In this document: piece by piece, positions 9,805-18,241 of the stretch
How the letters are laid out: each line of letters opens with the position of its first letter
How positions within the stretch are numbered: the stretch's first letter is position 1
NCBI RefSeq assembly: GCF_023195515.1
Contig: NZ_JALPKR020000002.1
Span: 62,001-126,000 of the forward strand
Source of the DNA: Variovorax sp. S12S4
Lineage (GTDB): Bacteria; Pseudomonadota; Gammaproteobacteria; Burkholderiales; Burkholderiaceae_C
DNA: 64,000 nt
Reading direction: 5' to 3'
The notes under the pieces: generated by a model
Seen by the model: only the letters and a program-made list of their open reading frames with translations
The model's database searches: none
What the model was told of the DNA's origin: nothing
Made by a program: the position numbers and the translations under genes

Positions 9805-11388
9805 ATGGCTGGAAACGTGGTGAACCTTGACGCGATGATTCCGCGCGAAGATATGGCCGAGGTGTTTGATACGCGTGTCGGCAACCAAGAGCGGATCGAT
9901 ATACATCATCTTGACGACAACTTCTTTGGCGAGGCGCTTCGCAAGCCTGACTTTCAACGCGAGACCGCGCATTGGTCTCCAGAGAAAGTCGTCGATCTAA
10001 TCCGGTCATTTGTTGACGGCGACCTCATACCGGCCGTGATCTTGTGGAAGCGAGCAGGCAATGTGTTCGTCATCGACGGCGCGCATCGGCTGGGAGCCCT
10101 CATTGCGTGGGTGCGCGACGACTACGGCGATCAACGCAAGTCATCAGAGTATTTCGGCGGTCGAATCCCTGAAGAGCAGCGTCGAATAGCTGAGCAAGTT
10201 CGCAAGACGGTCAACGCGCTAATCGGTCCCTACGGGGAGTTCGCTAGCGCTCGGAAAAACCCGCAGAACGCCCGCCCCGAAATCCAAGCGCGTTTAGCCA
10301 ATTTGGCTGTAAACACGATAGTCGCGCAGTGGGTCCCGGCCGTTGATGCAAAAGCGGCAGAGAGTTCCTTTTTCAAGATCAATCAAGCAGCTACGCCGAT
10401 TGATCCGACCGAGAGGCGGATCCTGAAGTCTCGCGCGAGCCCGAACGCTGTGGCGGCCCGCGCGATCGTCAGGGGCGGAACTGGGCACAAGTACTGGACG
10501 AAGTACGCGAGCGACGTGCAAGCAGAAATTGAACAGATCGCGAAACACGTTCACTCGGCGCTTTATGAGCCGCCTATTGGTGACGGCCCAGTTAAGACGT
10601 TAGATCTTCCGCTCGCAGGCCGTGGATACAACGCCCTGCCGTTCGTATTTGATCTGGTGAATTGGGCAAATGCTGTTCCAGAGCCGAAGGGGCAAAAGGA
10701 GACCGATGGAATCGATCCAGACGTTGATGGTTCGCAAACCATCAAGTTCCTCAAGGCCGTTAAGCGCGCAATCGACCTTTTAACTGGCAATGCACCAATG
10801 TCGCTGGGCCTTCATCCAGCCGTCTATTGCTACACCCGTGGAGGCGAGTTCCAGCCGGCAGCGTTGCTTGCGGTTGCCGAGTTCATCAGCGCACTGGAGA
10901 AAAAGGGGCAACTCAAGACATTTGCTGCTGTGCGGCGCGCCCTGGAAGATTTCTTGATCCAGCACAAAGACTTCATCACTCTGACGATCAAGAAGACTGG
11001 CGCAGGGAAGCGGAGTCAGCCCCGGATTGTTCGTTACGTTCAGTTTGTCGCTGAGCGGCTTGCGGAAGGCTTGAGTGATGGGCAAATCGTCTCGGCTCTT
11101 GAGGGCGATGACGAGTTCTCATACCTACAAGGCGCGAGCGCACCTTCTATCCGCTTGAGTGAAGCGCCTACAGGCGCACACGGAAAGGCGATGGGCAAGA
11201 GTACGAAGTCGGCTTCGTTCCTGAACGCGGCTCTTCAGAGTCCCGTTCGATGCGCTTTGTGTGGCGGTTTGATTCACAAAAATTCGATTCAGATTGACCA
11301 CGTTAAACGCAAGGAAGACGGCGGCGGCGGCGACATGAAAAACGCCCAAGTTGTTCATCCGTTTTGCAACTCAACGCTCAAGAACTAG
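9805..11388 (+). CDS. DUF262/ParB-like and HNH endonuclease domain protein
   Basis: The 527-residue product is not part of the P2 core. The N-terminal half has a DUF262/DGQHR-like segment (PDFQRETAHWSPEKVVDLIRSF, then VFVIDGAHRLGALIAW), the fold used by GmrSD-type nucleases. The last 45 residues form an HNH motif: CALC, IDHVKRKEDGG, N and HPFCN. GGGAGGG about 9 bases before ATG 9805 supports that start; ATG 9769 is the alternative. It sits after gene D, a P2 position for cargo genes such as tin. A DNA-cutting anti-phage role is an inference from domains and place. Confidence 0.75.
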   Translation: MAGNVVNLDAMIPREDMAEVFDTRVGNQERIDIHHLDDNFFGEALRKPDFQRETAHWSPEKVVDLIRSFVDGDLIPAVILWKRAGNVFVIDGAHRLGALIAWVRDDYGDQRKSSEYFGGRIPEEQRRIAEQVRKTVNALIGPYGEFASARKNPQNARPEIQARLANLAVNTIVAQWVPAVDAKAAESSFFKINQAATPIDPTERRILKSRASPNAVAARAIVRGGTGHKYWTKYASDVQAEIEQIAKHVHSALYEPPIGDGPVKTLDLPLAGRGYNALPFVFDLVNWANAVPEPKGQKETDGIDPDVDGSQTIKFLKAVKRAIDLLTGNAPMSLGLHPAVYCYTRGGEFQPAALLAVAEFISALEKKGQLKTFAAVRRALEDFLIQHKDFITLTIKKTGAGKRSQPRIVRYVQFVAERLAEGLSDGQIVSALEGDDEFSYLQGASAPSIRLSEAPTGAHGKAMGKSTKSASFLNAALQSPVRCALCGGLIHKNSIQIDHVKRKEDGGGGDMKNAQVVHPFCNSTLKN

Positions 11389-11436
11389 AAGGTTTTTCTT
11401 CAGGAGCTTGCGTTGACGTACACGCCGTCTGTCGGC

Positions 11437-12084
11437 TCAATCCTTAGATTTGCCGCGGCTGGACTTGATGGAGTGGGCATGAGCGAGCAGCACAGGCTTC
11501 AATTCCGCTGATGCGATCTGTGTCAAGCGGAGTCGATTCCATCCCGTAAACCGATCCAGCACCAAAAGGCTCAACAACTCTTGGGCCGCGCGGGCGTGGT
11601 GGCCGATTTCCCTCATGCCGTCGGCCAGTCGTCCCGCATCGGCAGCATTGCGACCTTCCAATGGGAGCGGAAGCAAATCGTCGAGATCAGCGCCAACTCC
11701 ACTGCGCAATCGGTTAGCCCATTCGGCCATGAGCCTGTACTTGGTTGCAAGCAAGTGAAGCTCTGCCGCGAGTACTACATGTAGCGGCATGAGGCGCGCC
11801 ACATACGCATCAAAAAGAACCGACAGTGACGGGAAGTGACTAACCAGCTTCGAGGCTACGAAGTGCTTGGCAGTGAACTCGTTCATGCCCTGCGCCGAGA
11901 TGGTCCTTTGAAGAGCGTTGTGGATCGCGATGAGGTTCACTAGATCACCAGTCAGGACCATTGCAGCCGATCGCTCTTCGCGCCGCCGAGCATCTCGGGC
12001 AACCCACATGGCAGCAACAAAGGCCCCTGCGGCGCCAACTAGGGCTCCGATCACTTCCTTGCTAGCGAGATCACCCCAATTCAT
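11437..12084 (-). CDS. Prophage cargo membrane protein, unknown
   Basis: The 215-residue product is not recognised. ATG 12084 is chosen because GAGGAAGG lies just upstream; a TTG six codons earlier is possible. One N-terminal membrane segment (VIGALVGAAGAFVAAMWVA, about residues 11-29) is followed by a basic stretch (RDARRRE) and a largely helical soluble part, so it is probably a single-pass inner-membrane protein facing the cytoplasm. It is the last gene of a leftward set starting at the repressor, convergent with the HNH gene 48 bases away. The site suggests lysogenic conversion or superinfection exclusion. Confidence 0.6.
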   Translation of the reverse strand: MNWGDLASKEVIGALVGAAGAFVAAMWVARDARRREERSAAMVLTGDLVNLIAIHNALQRTISAQGMNEFTAKHFVASKLVSHFPSLSVLFDAYVARLMPLHVVLAAELHLLATKYRLMAEWANRLRSGVGADLDDLLPLPLEGRNAADAGRLADGMREIGHHARAAQELLSLLVLDRFTGWNRLRLTQIASAELKPVLLAHAHSIKSSRGKSKD

Positions 12085-12123
12085 GCCTTCCTCACAATTC
12101 AAATATTGCGAAAGTGGGGTTCA

Positions 12124-12732
12124 TCACTTTGGAGGATTAACCTGCAGGCCGAGGACGCGAAGAAACGCCGGATCAACGACACTGCTCCCCCTCTGGCCCA
12201 AGGTTTTCTGCATCTGTTTTGACCAGCCCCAGCCCACAAGCTCTTTAACGACGAGGTCGTCGAGGTTCTGAACGCCGATCACTTCGCGCGCGATCTTCTC
12301 GGCCTGGGCGCGCGTCATGCGGACCTGAACCGACTTGTCCTTCAGCACCTTCTCTGTCGACCCTTTGTCACTGAAGGTTTGCAGCACGGGCAGCGCGGTG
12401 ACGGTCACCTCGTTCGCCTTCGTGTGGATGAACATGCGGAAGAGACCGTAGGCCAGCACCTCGGCCGTTTGCTCCACCATCACCGTTGGTGAAAGCCGGA
12501 CCGTGGCGGCCTCGGCCTCGGCCTTGATCTGAATGTGCAGCGGCGACTGCTTGAGAATCTTTACCTGCCCCAGCTCGACGCTGTAGTCGCCCAGTTCATC
12601 GAAGGCCTTCTCTGCGCTCGCGAAGATCGGCGGCCCAGCCGTTTTCCCCAGCGTCGAAACCTGGGCCGCGATTGGGCCGGCACTCAAAGACAAGCCGTAG
12701 GCGAACGCCAGGGCCAATAAGACATGTCGCAT
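12124..12732 (-). CDS. Exported prophage cargo protein, unknown
   Basis: The 202-residue protein has a clear signal peptide (MRHVLLALAFAYGLSLSAGPIAAQ), so it should be periplasmic. The mature part has no family I recognise; it includes LGDYSVELGQVKILKQ and a C-terminal VIGVQNLDDLVVKEL. GGAGGAACG precedes the start. It lies 39 bases upstream of the membrane protein and downstream of the repressor on the same strand, so it may be expressed in lysogens. A periplasmic product from a repressor-linked operon fits surface exclusion, but this is inference. Confidence 0.6.
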   Translation of the reverse strand: MRHVLLALAFAYGLSLSAGPIAAQVSTLGKTAGPPIFASAEKAFDELGDYSVELGQVKILKQSPLHIQIKAEAEAATVRLSPTVMVEQTAEVLAYGLFRMFIHTKANEVTVTALPVLQTFSDKGSTEKVLKDKSVQVRMTRAQAEKIAREVIGVQNLDDLVVKELVGWGWSKQMQKTLGQRGSSVVDPAFLRVLGLQVNPPK

Positions 12733-12740
12733 CGTTCCTC

Positions 12741-12827
12741 CTAGTCCCCGCCATGCGTTGCGGCATCCCCCGACGTCGTCAAAAGCAAGCGGATGAGCGC
12801 CGCAATCAGCAGTCCCAATTTACCCAT
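12741..12827 (-). CDS. Possible 28-residue hydrophobic peptide
   Basis: A short frame (MGKLGLLIAALIRLLLTT...) starts inside the last codons of the repressor gene and stops 8 bases before the exported-protein gene. It would encode one membrane helix. Overlap with the repressor stop and close spacing suggest coupled translation, but such a short frame could arise by chance. It could also be only the leader region of the next gene. Confidence 0.35.
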   Translation of the reverse strand: MGKLGLLIAALIRLLLTTSGDAATHGGD

Positions 12828-13227
12828 TCGCCCTTTTAGGCTGCGGTTGCGCGAGCGCATCAAGAACGCTGCGCGCGGCGGCGCGACCTCGCTCATCGGC
12901 CGCGTTGTAGTTGTCCAGCAGTGCTTCTTGTTCTGGAGTTAGATAGCGCGGCACTTTCCCTTTGGCATCCACCACCACCCTGTCGCCCACGGGCAACAGA
13001 TGCGAAGGGGTGCGTACGCCTGTGAGCACGTACACAGCATCGAGACCAACGGTCGTCAATGCCGTTGAAAGGAACTCCACGCTAACAGAAGCGACGGCTC
13101 GCTCCCAGTCTTGATACGTACGTGGCTTCGCGCCACAGCGCGCAGCAATTTCCGCCTGCGACAGACCCAAGCGATCACGCTCTTCTCGCAAGCGGGCTGC
13201 AAATACTGCACGGTTTTCCGTATCCAT
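12820..13227 (-). CDS. Phage repressor, Cro/CI-type HTH
   Basis: From ATG 13227 the 135-residue product begins MDTENRAVFAARLREERDRLGLSQAEIAARCGAKPRTYQDWE, a classic XRE helix-turn-helix at about residues 10-60. The C-terminal part (LTPEQEALLDNYNAADERGRAAARSVL) is common in P2-type immunity repressors. It faces rightward genes across a 73-base gap that holds a perfect palindrome; a second, similar palindrome falls within its own first codons. That layout supports autoregulation and control of the divergent early promoter. The open frame extends further upstream, but those residues are low-complexity antisense sequence. Confidence 0.85.
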   Translation of the reverse strand: MDTENRAVFAARLREERDRLGLSQAEIAARCGAKPRTYQDWERAVASVSVEFLSTALTTVGLDAVYVLTGVRTPSHLLPVGDRVVVDAKGKVPRYLTPEQEALLDNYNAADERGRAAARSVLDALAQPQPKRANG

Positions 13228-13253
13228 TTCTATCCACGCACGGAATTCCGTGC
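13210..13253. promoter_or_regulatory. Two palindromic operators of the immunity switch
   Basis: A 16-bp perfect palindrome, GCACGGAATTCCGTGC, lies at 13238-13253 in the divergent gap. A related site, ACGGTTTTCCGT, lies at 13210-13221 inside the first repressor codons. Both have ACGG-N4-CCGT arms and their centres are 30 bp apart, about three helical turns, as expected for cooperative repressor binding on one DNA face. Confidence 0.75.
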
Positions 13254-13300
13254 TACATTTTGCACCACACACCACATTAACCCGTTCGGATATTAAACGT

Positions 13301-13525
13301 ATGGCCCACACCGCCCGCCGCCGAGGTCGTCCGGAGCTTCCGCCGGAGATCCGGCTCGTCAACGAAGTGCCCATCGCGATGCGCCTGCCTCCCGCCGAGC
13401 ACCAGCGCACCCAGGCGCACGCGAGCCGCGAAGGCCGATCCGTCGCCAATTTCGCGCGTCGCGTCTACCTGCTGGGCCTCGCGCAGTACGAGGCCGAGCT
13501 GGCTGGCACCACTGCTCACGCCTGA
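13301..13525 (+). CDS. Small Arc/MetJ-like DNA-binding protein
   Basis: The 74-residue product has a basic, Pro-rich N-terminus (RRRGRPELPPEI) and a ribbon-helix-helix-like core (VPIAMRLPPAEHQRTQAHASREGRSVANFARRVYLLGL). It is the first rightward gene beyond the operators, the place of Cro or Cox in P2-like phages, so it may be the lytic antagonist of the repressor. ATG 13301 is the first start clear of the operator. The assignment rests on pattern and position. Confidence 0.6.
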   Translation: MAHTARRRGRPELPPEIRLVNEVPIAMRLPPAEHQRTQAHASREGRSVANFARRVYLLGLAQYEAELAGTTAHA

Positions 13526-13569
13526 ACCCAATTCCCGCTACCACTCCTTTGCCCGAAGGAAATTCAACG

Positions 13570-13779
13570 ATGTATCCCGACACCAAGCGCATCCGCGACA
13601 ACCGCCTCACCGTGCGGTTCGACGACTACGAGGACAAGCTACTGCGTGCGCTCGCCGACTACCTGGGCGAGCAGCCCACCACGCTCATCCGCGAGCTGGC
13701 CCTGCGCCAGGCCGAGGACTTGTTGGGCGTGAGCCGCGAGCCATTGGCCGACGGCAGTCTGCCGCGCAGCGCAGCCTGA
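13570..13779 (+). CDS. Small ribbon-helix-helix-like protein
   Basis: The 69-residue product (NRLTVRFDDYEDKLLRALADYLGEQPTTLIRELALRQAEDLL) has the beta strand then two helices of Arc-type RHH proteins. AAGGA upstream supports ATG 13570. It is the second of three consecutive small regulator-like genes after the immunity switch. Target unknown. Confidence 0.6.
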   Translation: MYPDTKRIRDNRLTVRFDDYEDKLLRALADYLGEQPTTLIRELALRQAEDLLGVSREPLADGSLPRSAA

Positions 13780-13825
13780 AGCCAGCCGCCCAACAGCGGT
13801 CAGCAGCAAGCCATACCCCCGCCGA

Positions 13826-14032
13826 ATGTCTGACGAAAAGATGACGCGCCACCAGATCGACCTCACCGACGCCGAGCACGAAGTGCTCGACCGGGTGCGC
13901 CGCGTGCAGGGTCTGGCCAGCGTCGAAGACACCGTCGTCTGGCTGGCCAAGACGCGCATGCGAAGGGGCACGGAACACATCACAGGCCGCCGCGGCCCCC
14001 GCTTGGCCACATCGGGAGGGAAGGCGCGATGA
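13826..14032 (+). CDS. Small RHH-like protein upstream of ogr
   Basis: The 68-residue product (RHQIDLTDAEHEVLDRVRRVQGLASVEDTVVWLAKTRMRRG) resembles short RHH regulators or a helical DNA-binding protein, with a basic tail. Its stop overlaps the next start as ATGA, so the Ogr-like gene is probably translationally coupled to it. Function not established. Confidence 0.55.
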   Translation: MSDEKMTRHQIDLTDAEHEVLDRVRRVQGLASVEDTVVWLAKTRMRRGTEHITGRRGPRLATSGGKAR

Positions 14033-14436
14033 ACGCCACACACGACATGCACGAAGCCGATGCCGAAGCGAACAACCGCTACATGCGCATCACCATCGAG
14101 TGCCCGCACTGCAACACGCGTTGCGTGGCCTGCGACAGCCGCGCAATGAGCAAGACGATGCGCGAGATCACCTACCGGTGCCGCAATTGGCGTTGCGGGT
14201 TTACGGGCGTTGCAACGCTCGAATTCCAGCGCGTGCTGGTGCTGTCGAGCATCCCCGCGGCAGACGTTTCGCTGCCGCTTTCGCGTCACATCAAACGCGG
14301 CCAGTTGGCTCTGCAGTTGGCCGATGACGGCAACCTCGCCGACGAAGAGGCCGCCTACCTGGCCAGCCTGAGCACGCCAACCAATGACTGGGGCGCCGGC
14401 ACCGGCGGCGCCACGCCAGCAGCTCCGCCTGGGTAG
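14029..14436 (+). CDS. ogr: Ogr/Delta-type zinc-finger late activator
   Basis: The 135-residue product has the Ogr/Delta motif: CPHCNTRC, then MSKTMREITYRCRNWRCGFTGVATLEFQRVL, with a Cys set (CPHC...CRNWRC) binding zinc. In P2 and P4 these proteins activate late promoters through host RNA polymerase. It is longer than P2 Ogr (72 residues), with an extra C-terminal 70 residues of unknown role. In P2 ogr follows D; here the cargo block and immunity region separate them. Confidence 0.88.
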   Translation: MNATHDMHEADAEANNRYMRITIECPHCNTRCVACDSRAMSKTMREITYRCRNWRCGFTGVATLEFQRVLVLSSIPAADVSLPLSRHIKRGQLALQLADDGNLADEEAAYLASLSTPTNDWGAGTGGATPAAPPG

Positions 14437-14550
14437 GCCGAGCCCACGCGCCGCACGGCGCGACTGATCCCCGTTCAACCCCTCGCTACATGCCTTCCTC
14501 AAGGCGTGCGGCCCTTCTCACGCCTTTTTTCCGTCACAGGAGCCGTAGAC

Positions 14551-15168
14551 ATGTCCCACACCGCCCGCCGCTTCGCCGACAAGCCTGCGCAACGCATCGA
14601 CGTGCCCAAGCTGTCCAAGGTCACACGCGAAGAGGCCCAGCACCTGCCGCTGCTGGATCGCGTTCTGCTGCAGGAGCACGAACGCCACGCTTGCCGGCTC
14701 GCAGACATCCGACGCGTGGCCGACAAGCTGGCCGCGCTCGATGCCATCGTGCGCACCGCCCAGGCCGACGGCGCCTACATCGACATCACTGCGGTGCGCC
14801 TAAGTTATGCCAGCCACCGCATCAGTGGAAATGGACGGCGCGTGAACGCCGTCGTGCTCCAGGCCGCCGACACGTTTTCCAGCTGGCGCGACCCTAAGTC
14901 TCAGAACGCTGTCGCCAATGCACTGCTGGCAGCTGGCTGGCGCGTGGTCGACGCGGAGGCAACAGGTTCGGAGATCTCCCGCGACCGGGTCATCTTCATG
15001 CACGGCCAGCGCGCGGTGGAAACCAGCTGCATGCGGCAGTGGGTCATCGACGCAATCGAGGCCGGACATATCACAGCCGCAACGCAAGGTCGCCACCCCG
15101 CAACTGACACCGGCACGCCGCTGAACGCCGGCACCGCGGGGGAAGTAGCCGCCGTGTGCGCTCCTTGA
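14551..15168 (+). CDS. Phage early protein, unknown
   Basis: The 205-residue protein from ATG 14551 (CAGGAG upstream) is not recognised. It is charged and largely helical, with LLDRVLLQEHERHACRLADIRRVADKLAALDAIVRTAQADGAYIDITAVRL. The first 17 bases after the start vary little from those of the 13301 gene (both encode HTARR). It lies just upstream of the replication genes, so an early replication-accessory role is possible but unproven. Confidence 0.55.
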   Translation: MSHTARRFADKPAQRIDVPKLSKVTREEAQHLPLLDRVLLQEHERHACRLADIRRVADKLAALDAIVRTAQADGAYIDITAVRLSYASHRISGNGRRVNAVVLQAADTFSSWRDPKSQNAVANALLAAGWRVVDAEATGSEISRDRVIFMHGQRAVETSCMRQWVIDAIEAGHITAATQGRHPATDTGTPLNAGTAGEVAAVCAP

Positions 15169-15172
15169 ATGC

Positions 15173-15535
15173 ATGGACCGCGAAGAGCCACCTGAACACC
15201 ACGAGTTTCACGGCCCACGCCAGCAAGCCACTCGCATTCCCGATGGAAAACCAAACCCGTTCTATGCCCGCCACGCGGCCAAGCTCGCGAAGCTGCGCGA
15301 AGAGTGTGCCGTCATCGCTTTCGGCCAGCGCCGGGCGCTGCTGGAAGAGGCCGAATGGCGGGGTCTGCCGATCATGCTTCGCTTCTTCGTGCTCACCGAG
15401 GCCGGCATGGCTGACCCGGATGACGCCTTGCGTCGAGGCTGGCGCGAGTACCCGGACGCCGAGCGGAGCGCGATCCGCGCCACGCTGCGTGCGTGGATTC
15501 GCGAACTTGACGCGCTCAGCGCTTTGACGCTGTAG
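15173..15535 (+). CDS. Phage early protein, unknown
   Basis: The 120-residue acidic-basic mixed protein (NPFYARHAAKLAKLREECAVIAFGQRRALLEEAEWRG) ends 7 bases before the gene A start and 4 bases after the preceding stop. The tight spacing makes it part of the replication operon. No known motif is visible. Confidence 0.55.
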   Translation: MDREEPPEHHEFHGPRQQATRIPDGKPNPFYARHAAKLAKLREECAVIAFGQRRALLEEAEWRGLPIMLRFFVLTEAGMADPDDALRRGWREYPDAERSAIRATLRAWIRELDALSALTL

Positions 15536-15542
15536 GCACCCC

Positions 15543-17279
15543 ATGCGTCTCGTCACCGCGCGCCCGGCCACCCCCGATCCAGTCTTCTGGATGCGGCTTC
15601 GCTCCAGCCTTCCGAACGACCAGCACATCGACAAGGTAGCGCGGCGGATGGACGCACGCTTGCGCAAGGAGCTGCCCGCGCAGTGGGTGCCGGCGTTCGA
15701 CGTGATCATGCCGCTCAAGCCCACGGTCCGGGCCATCGGTGCGGACTGGGTCAGCTGGAACCTCGGGCGCGTGGATGCCATGCGCGCCTTCGAGCACGAA
15801 CACCAAGACATCCTGCACTGGACCGTAGGTGACGGCGAGGTGTGCGCGCGTGCGCGCCGCTGCGCCAACGCGCTCGACGACATGCTCAACGGCCACTCAT
15901 TGCCCATGAGCCGGCAAGACAAGCTCGACACGGTGCTCGACTACTGCGAGCGCATTGGAGTGGAAAAGCCGGTCGCAACGACACCCGAAGGATTGATCGC
16001 ACGTGCGGTCAATGAGCAATGGTGGCGCCGCGCGTTGCGCAAAAAGGTGGCCCGCACGGTCGAGCACGCCGCCATCAAGCTGGCCGTGGTGCACCACAAG
16101 AACGGCGGCTACGCGAGCGACGAAGCATGCCGCCGGCGCCTCGACCAGAACAAGCGCAACGCCGACCTGCTGAAGCGCGTGAAGATGCGCAATGAAGCCG
16201 GCCAGGTCTACAGCCTGGCCGAGCTGGCCGCGCTCTCGCCAAGCAATCGAGATATCCGCCGCGGCGAGCTGATGACGCGCATTCGCGGCTGCGAAGAATT
16301 TGCCGACGCCAACGGGCATCAAGGGCTGTTCCTCACGCTCACGTGCCCAAGCCGGTTTCATGCCGTGCTGTCGGGCGGCAAATCGCGCTGGGCAAAGCCT
16401 TCGCGCAACAACAAGTACGAAGGCGCCACGCCACGCGACGCACAGCAATGGCTGTGCCGCATGTGGGCCAAGGCCCGCGCCAAGATGGCACGCAAGGGCG
16501 TTGCGGCCTACGGCTTTCGCGTTGCTGAGCCGCACCACGACGGATGCCCGCACTGGCATGCGCTGCTGTGGTTTGCGACGCCCGAGCAAGCCCAGCTCGC
16601 GAAAGACATCATCAGCGGCTACTGGCTCAGCGATGCCGGCGATGAGCCCGGCGCCGTGCGCAACCGGTGCAAGTTCATCGCCATGAACCGCGGCGGGGCG
16701 GCTGGCTATGTCGCCAAGTACGTGGCCAAGAACATCGGCGCGGAGGATGGCGGCGATGCCGGTGTCGGTCAGCACACCGACACCATCGACGGCTTCGAGC
16801 ACGTCATGGACACGCGCGAATTCAAGGGCTGGCAGCGCGTCGACGCATGGGCCAGCACCTGGGGCATCCGGCAGTTCCAGGCCATTGGACAGCCGAGCGT
16901 GACGGTGTGGCGCGAGATGCGCCGTGTCACGAAAGACCAGATCGAGAGCGCACAGCTGCGCCTCGACTTTGGCGACGCTGCCGCCGTGAAGGCTTGGTGG
17001 GCTTGCCACAAGCACGGCGACATCCAGGCATCGTGGGAGCGCTACGTTGGTGCGCAGGGTGGCATGTGCCGCAAGCGCCGCGAATGGATGCTGCGCACCG
17101 CCGTGCGCGTCAACGAAGGCTGCAAGAACGTTTATGACGAAACCATCACGCGCAAGACCGTGGTGGGCGTCGAAACACGGGCCGGCAACTGGCTCGTGAG
17201 CCGTCGGCAATCGTGGGCTTCCTGCGCCGGCGAAGCCGCGCAGGACAAGGGCCAGCGCGAAGCGTTGGGCCGCCCTTGA
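15543..17279 (+). CDS. A: Replication endonuclease gpA (HUH rolling-circle initiator)
   Basis: The 578-residue product is a P2 gpA-type initiator. HUH motif 1 (GLFLTLTCPSRFH), the metal-binding motif 2 (GCPHWHALLWF, His337 and His339) and the paired catalytic tyrosines (YVAKYVAKN, Tyr389 and Tyr393) are all present. It nicks the phage origin, usually within the A gene, and stays covalently bound while rolling-circle replication proceeds. The stop at 17277-17279 looks premature: the next frame continues with GPPLTRFNNCT, a common gpA tail. One missing G in the G3 run 17267-17269 would join them. The catalytic core is intact either way. Confidence 0.92.
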   Translation: MRLVTARPATPDPVFWMRLRSSLPNDQHIDKVARRMDARLRKELPAQWVPAFDVIMPLKPTVRAIGADWVSWNLGRVDAMRAFEHEHQDILHWTVGDGEVCARARRCANALDDMLNGHSLPMSRQDKLDTVLDYCERIGVEKPVATTPEGLIARAVNEQWWRRALRKKVARTVEHAAIKLAVVHHKNGGYASDEACRRRLDQNKRNADLLKRVKMRNEAGQVYSLAELAALSPSNRDIRRGELMTRIRGCEEFADANGHQGLFLTLTCPSRFHAVLSGGKSRWAKPSRNNKYEGATPRDAQQWLCRMWAKARAKMARKGVAAYGFRVAEPHHDGCPHWHALLWFATPEQAQLAKDIISGYWLSDAGDEPGAVRNRCKFIAMNRGGAAGYVAKYVAKNIGAEDGGDAGVGQHTDTIDGFEHVMDTREFKGWQRVDAWASTWGIRQFQAIGQPSVTVWREMRRVTKDQIESAQLRLDFGDAAAVKAWWACHKHGDIQASWERYVGAQGGMCRKRREWMLRTAVRVNEGCKNVYDETITRKTVVGVETRAGNWLVSRRQSWASCAGEAAQDKGQREALGRP

Positions 17280-17611
17280 CTCGTTTCAATAACTGTACGG
17301 CGCGGCTGACCCGCGAGCCGCTGCGGCAGCTCACGCAGGGTGATCGGCCATGGGCCAAGCCCTTCGATTCGGAAGAAATCCTGCCGCTGGAGCCATTCCG
17401 GCCCGCCCGAGCCACCCGCCGGCCGCCCGCCGCACTACCGAAAGAGCAGATCCACGTCATCGACGGAGAGCGAACGACCTTCCGCATGCCCGATGCGGGC
17501 ATCGCCGTCGCCGCCGCACTGATCCGCCAGGCCGAAGTGCGCCCGGCCGCGCCGGCCGCGCCGGCGCCCCGCGCCATCGAGGACGCCTCGTCCCCGAGTT
17601 CGCCGCCTTGA
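17263..17611 (+). pseudogene. Out-of-frame C-terminal tail of gpA
   Basis: After the gpA stop, frame +1 continues without a start codon of its own: GPPLTRFNNCTARLTREPLRQL, then FDSEEILPLEPFRPARATRR and IHVIDGERTTFRMPDAGIA, ending at 17611. RFNNCT-type sequence is usual near the end of gpA relatives, so this is read as the displaced tail. A further shift near 17586 could extend it as LVPEFAALIARVKASAPA to about 17690, which is less certain. Confidence 0.5.
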
Positions 17612-17696
17612 TCGCTCGCGTCAAGGCATCCGCCCCCGCCTGCGCGCCCTCGCGGCAGCTGGCCACTGATTCACCACCAACCGGAGCCGCACCACC

Positions 17697-17972
17697 ATGC
17701 CACGCACCACCACCGCCGCGGTCGTACAGATCGCCCAACACAAGCCCTATGCGCCGCCACTGGCGCACAAGGTGCACATCACCGCGCCTTACCTGCCAGC
17801 CTGCGCGACCGACGTGCGCGCCACCATCGAGCGCGTGCGCGGCCTGCTCGCGAGCCAGCCGGCCGGCCGGCGCAAGCCGCGGCGCGCAGATGCGCTGGCC
17901 GTCCAGCAGGCCGACATGTTCCCGTCCGCCGTCCTGCGCATCGTCGCTCAGCAGCAGCGGAGGGCGGCATGA
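17697..17972 (+). CDS. Small phage protein, unknown
   Basis: The 91-residue basic protein (HKPYAPPLAHKVHITAPYLPACATDVRATIERVRGLLASQP) has no recognised family. Its stop overlaps the following start (ATGA), the first of four such overlaps in this early operon. Confidence 0.5.
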   Translation: MPRTTTAAVVQIAQHKPYAPPLAHKVHITAPYLPACATDVRATIERVRGLLASQPAGRRKPRRADALAVQQADMFPSAVLRIVAQQQRRAA

Positions 17973-18241
17973 GCGGAATTCGAACAAGCCAACCGGTTGC
18001 GTTGATCCGCGGCGGCAATGGTCTGGATATCGACACCTTCGCTGACGAACTGCATTGCGTTCTGCAGCTCGTCAACACCGGTAGCCTCGGGCGTGGTGTC
18101 GATCCCAAAGCCATTGGCTGGGGAAGCGCCGCCCATAAGCAAGCGCTCCAGCGCGTCGCAGAAAAAGTCAAGACCGTGATCGAGGACATCGCCGAACAGG
18201 ATCGGCGCGACCTGCTGTCACAGCAAGGCGGTGCCGAATGA
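17969..18241 (+). CDS. Small phage protein, unknown
   Basis: The 90-residue product is rich in acidic and amphipathic helix-like sequence (IDTFADELHCVLQLVNTG, VAEKVKTVIEDIAEQDRRDLL). It is coupled on both sides by ATGA overlaps. No family assigned. Confidence 0.5.
   Translation: MSGIRTSQPVALIRGGNGLDIDTFADELHCVLQLVNTGSLGRGVDPKAIGWGSAAHKQALQRVAEKVKTVIEDIAEQDRRDLLSQQGGAE

Noticed and set aside
12828..13449. Longer repressor reading from 13449
   Set aside because: The extra N-terminal 74 residues are low-complexity mirror sequence of the divergent 13301 gene and would run across the operators; the HTH starts properly at ATG 13227.
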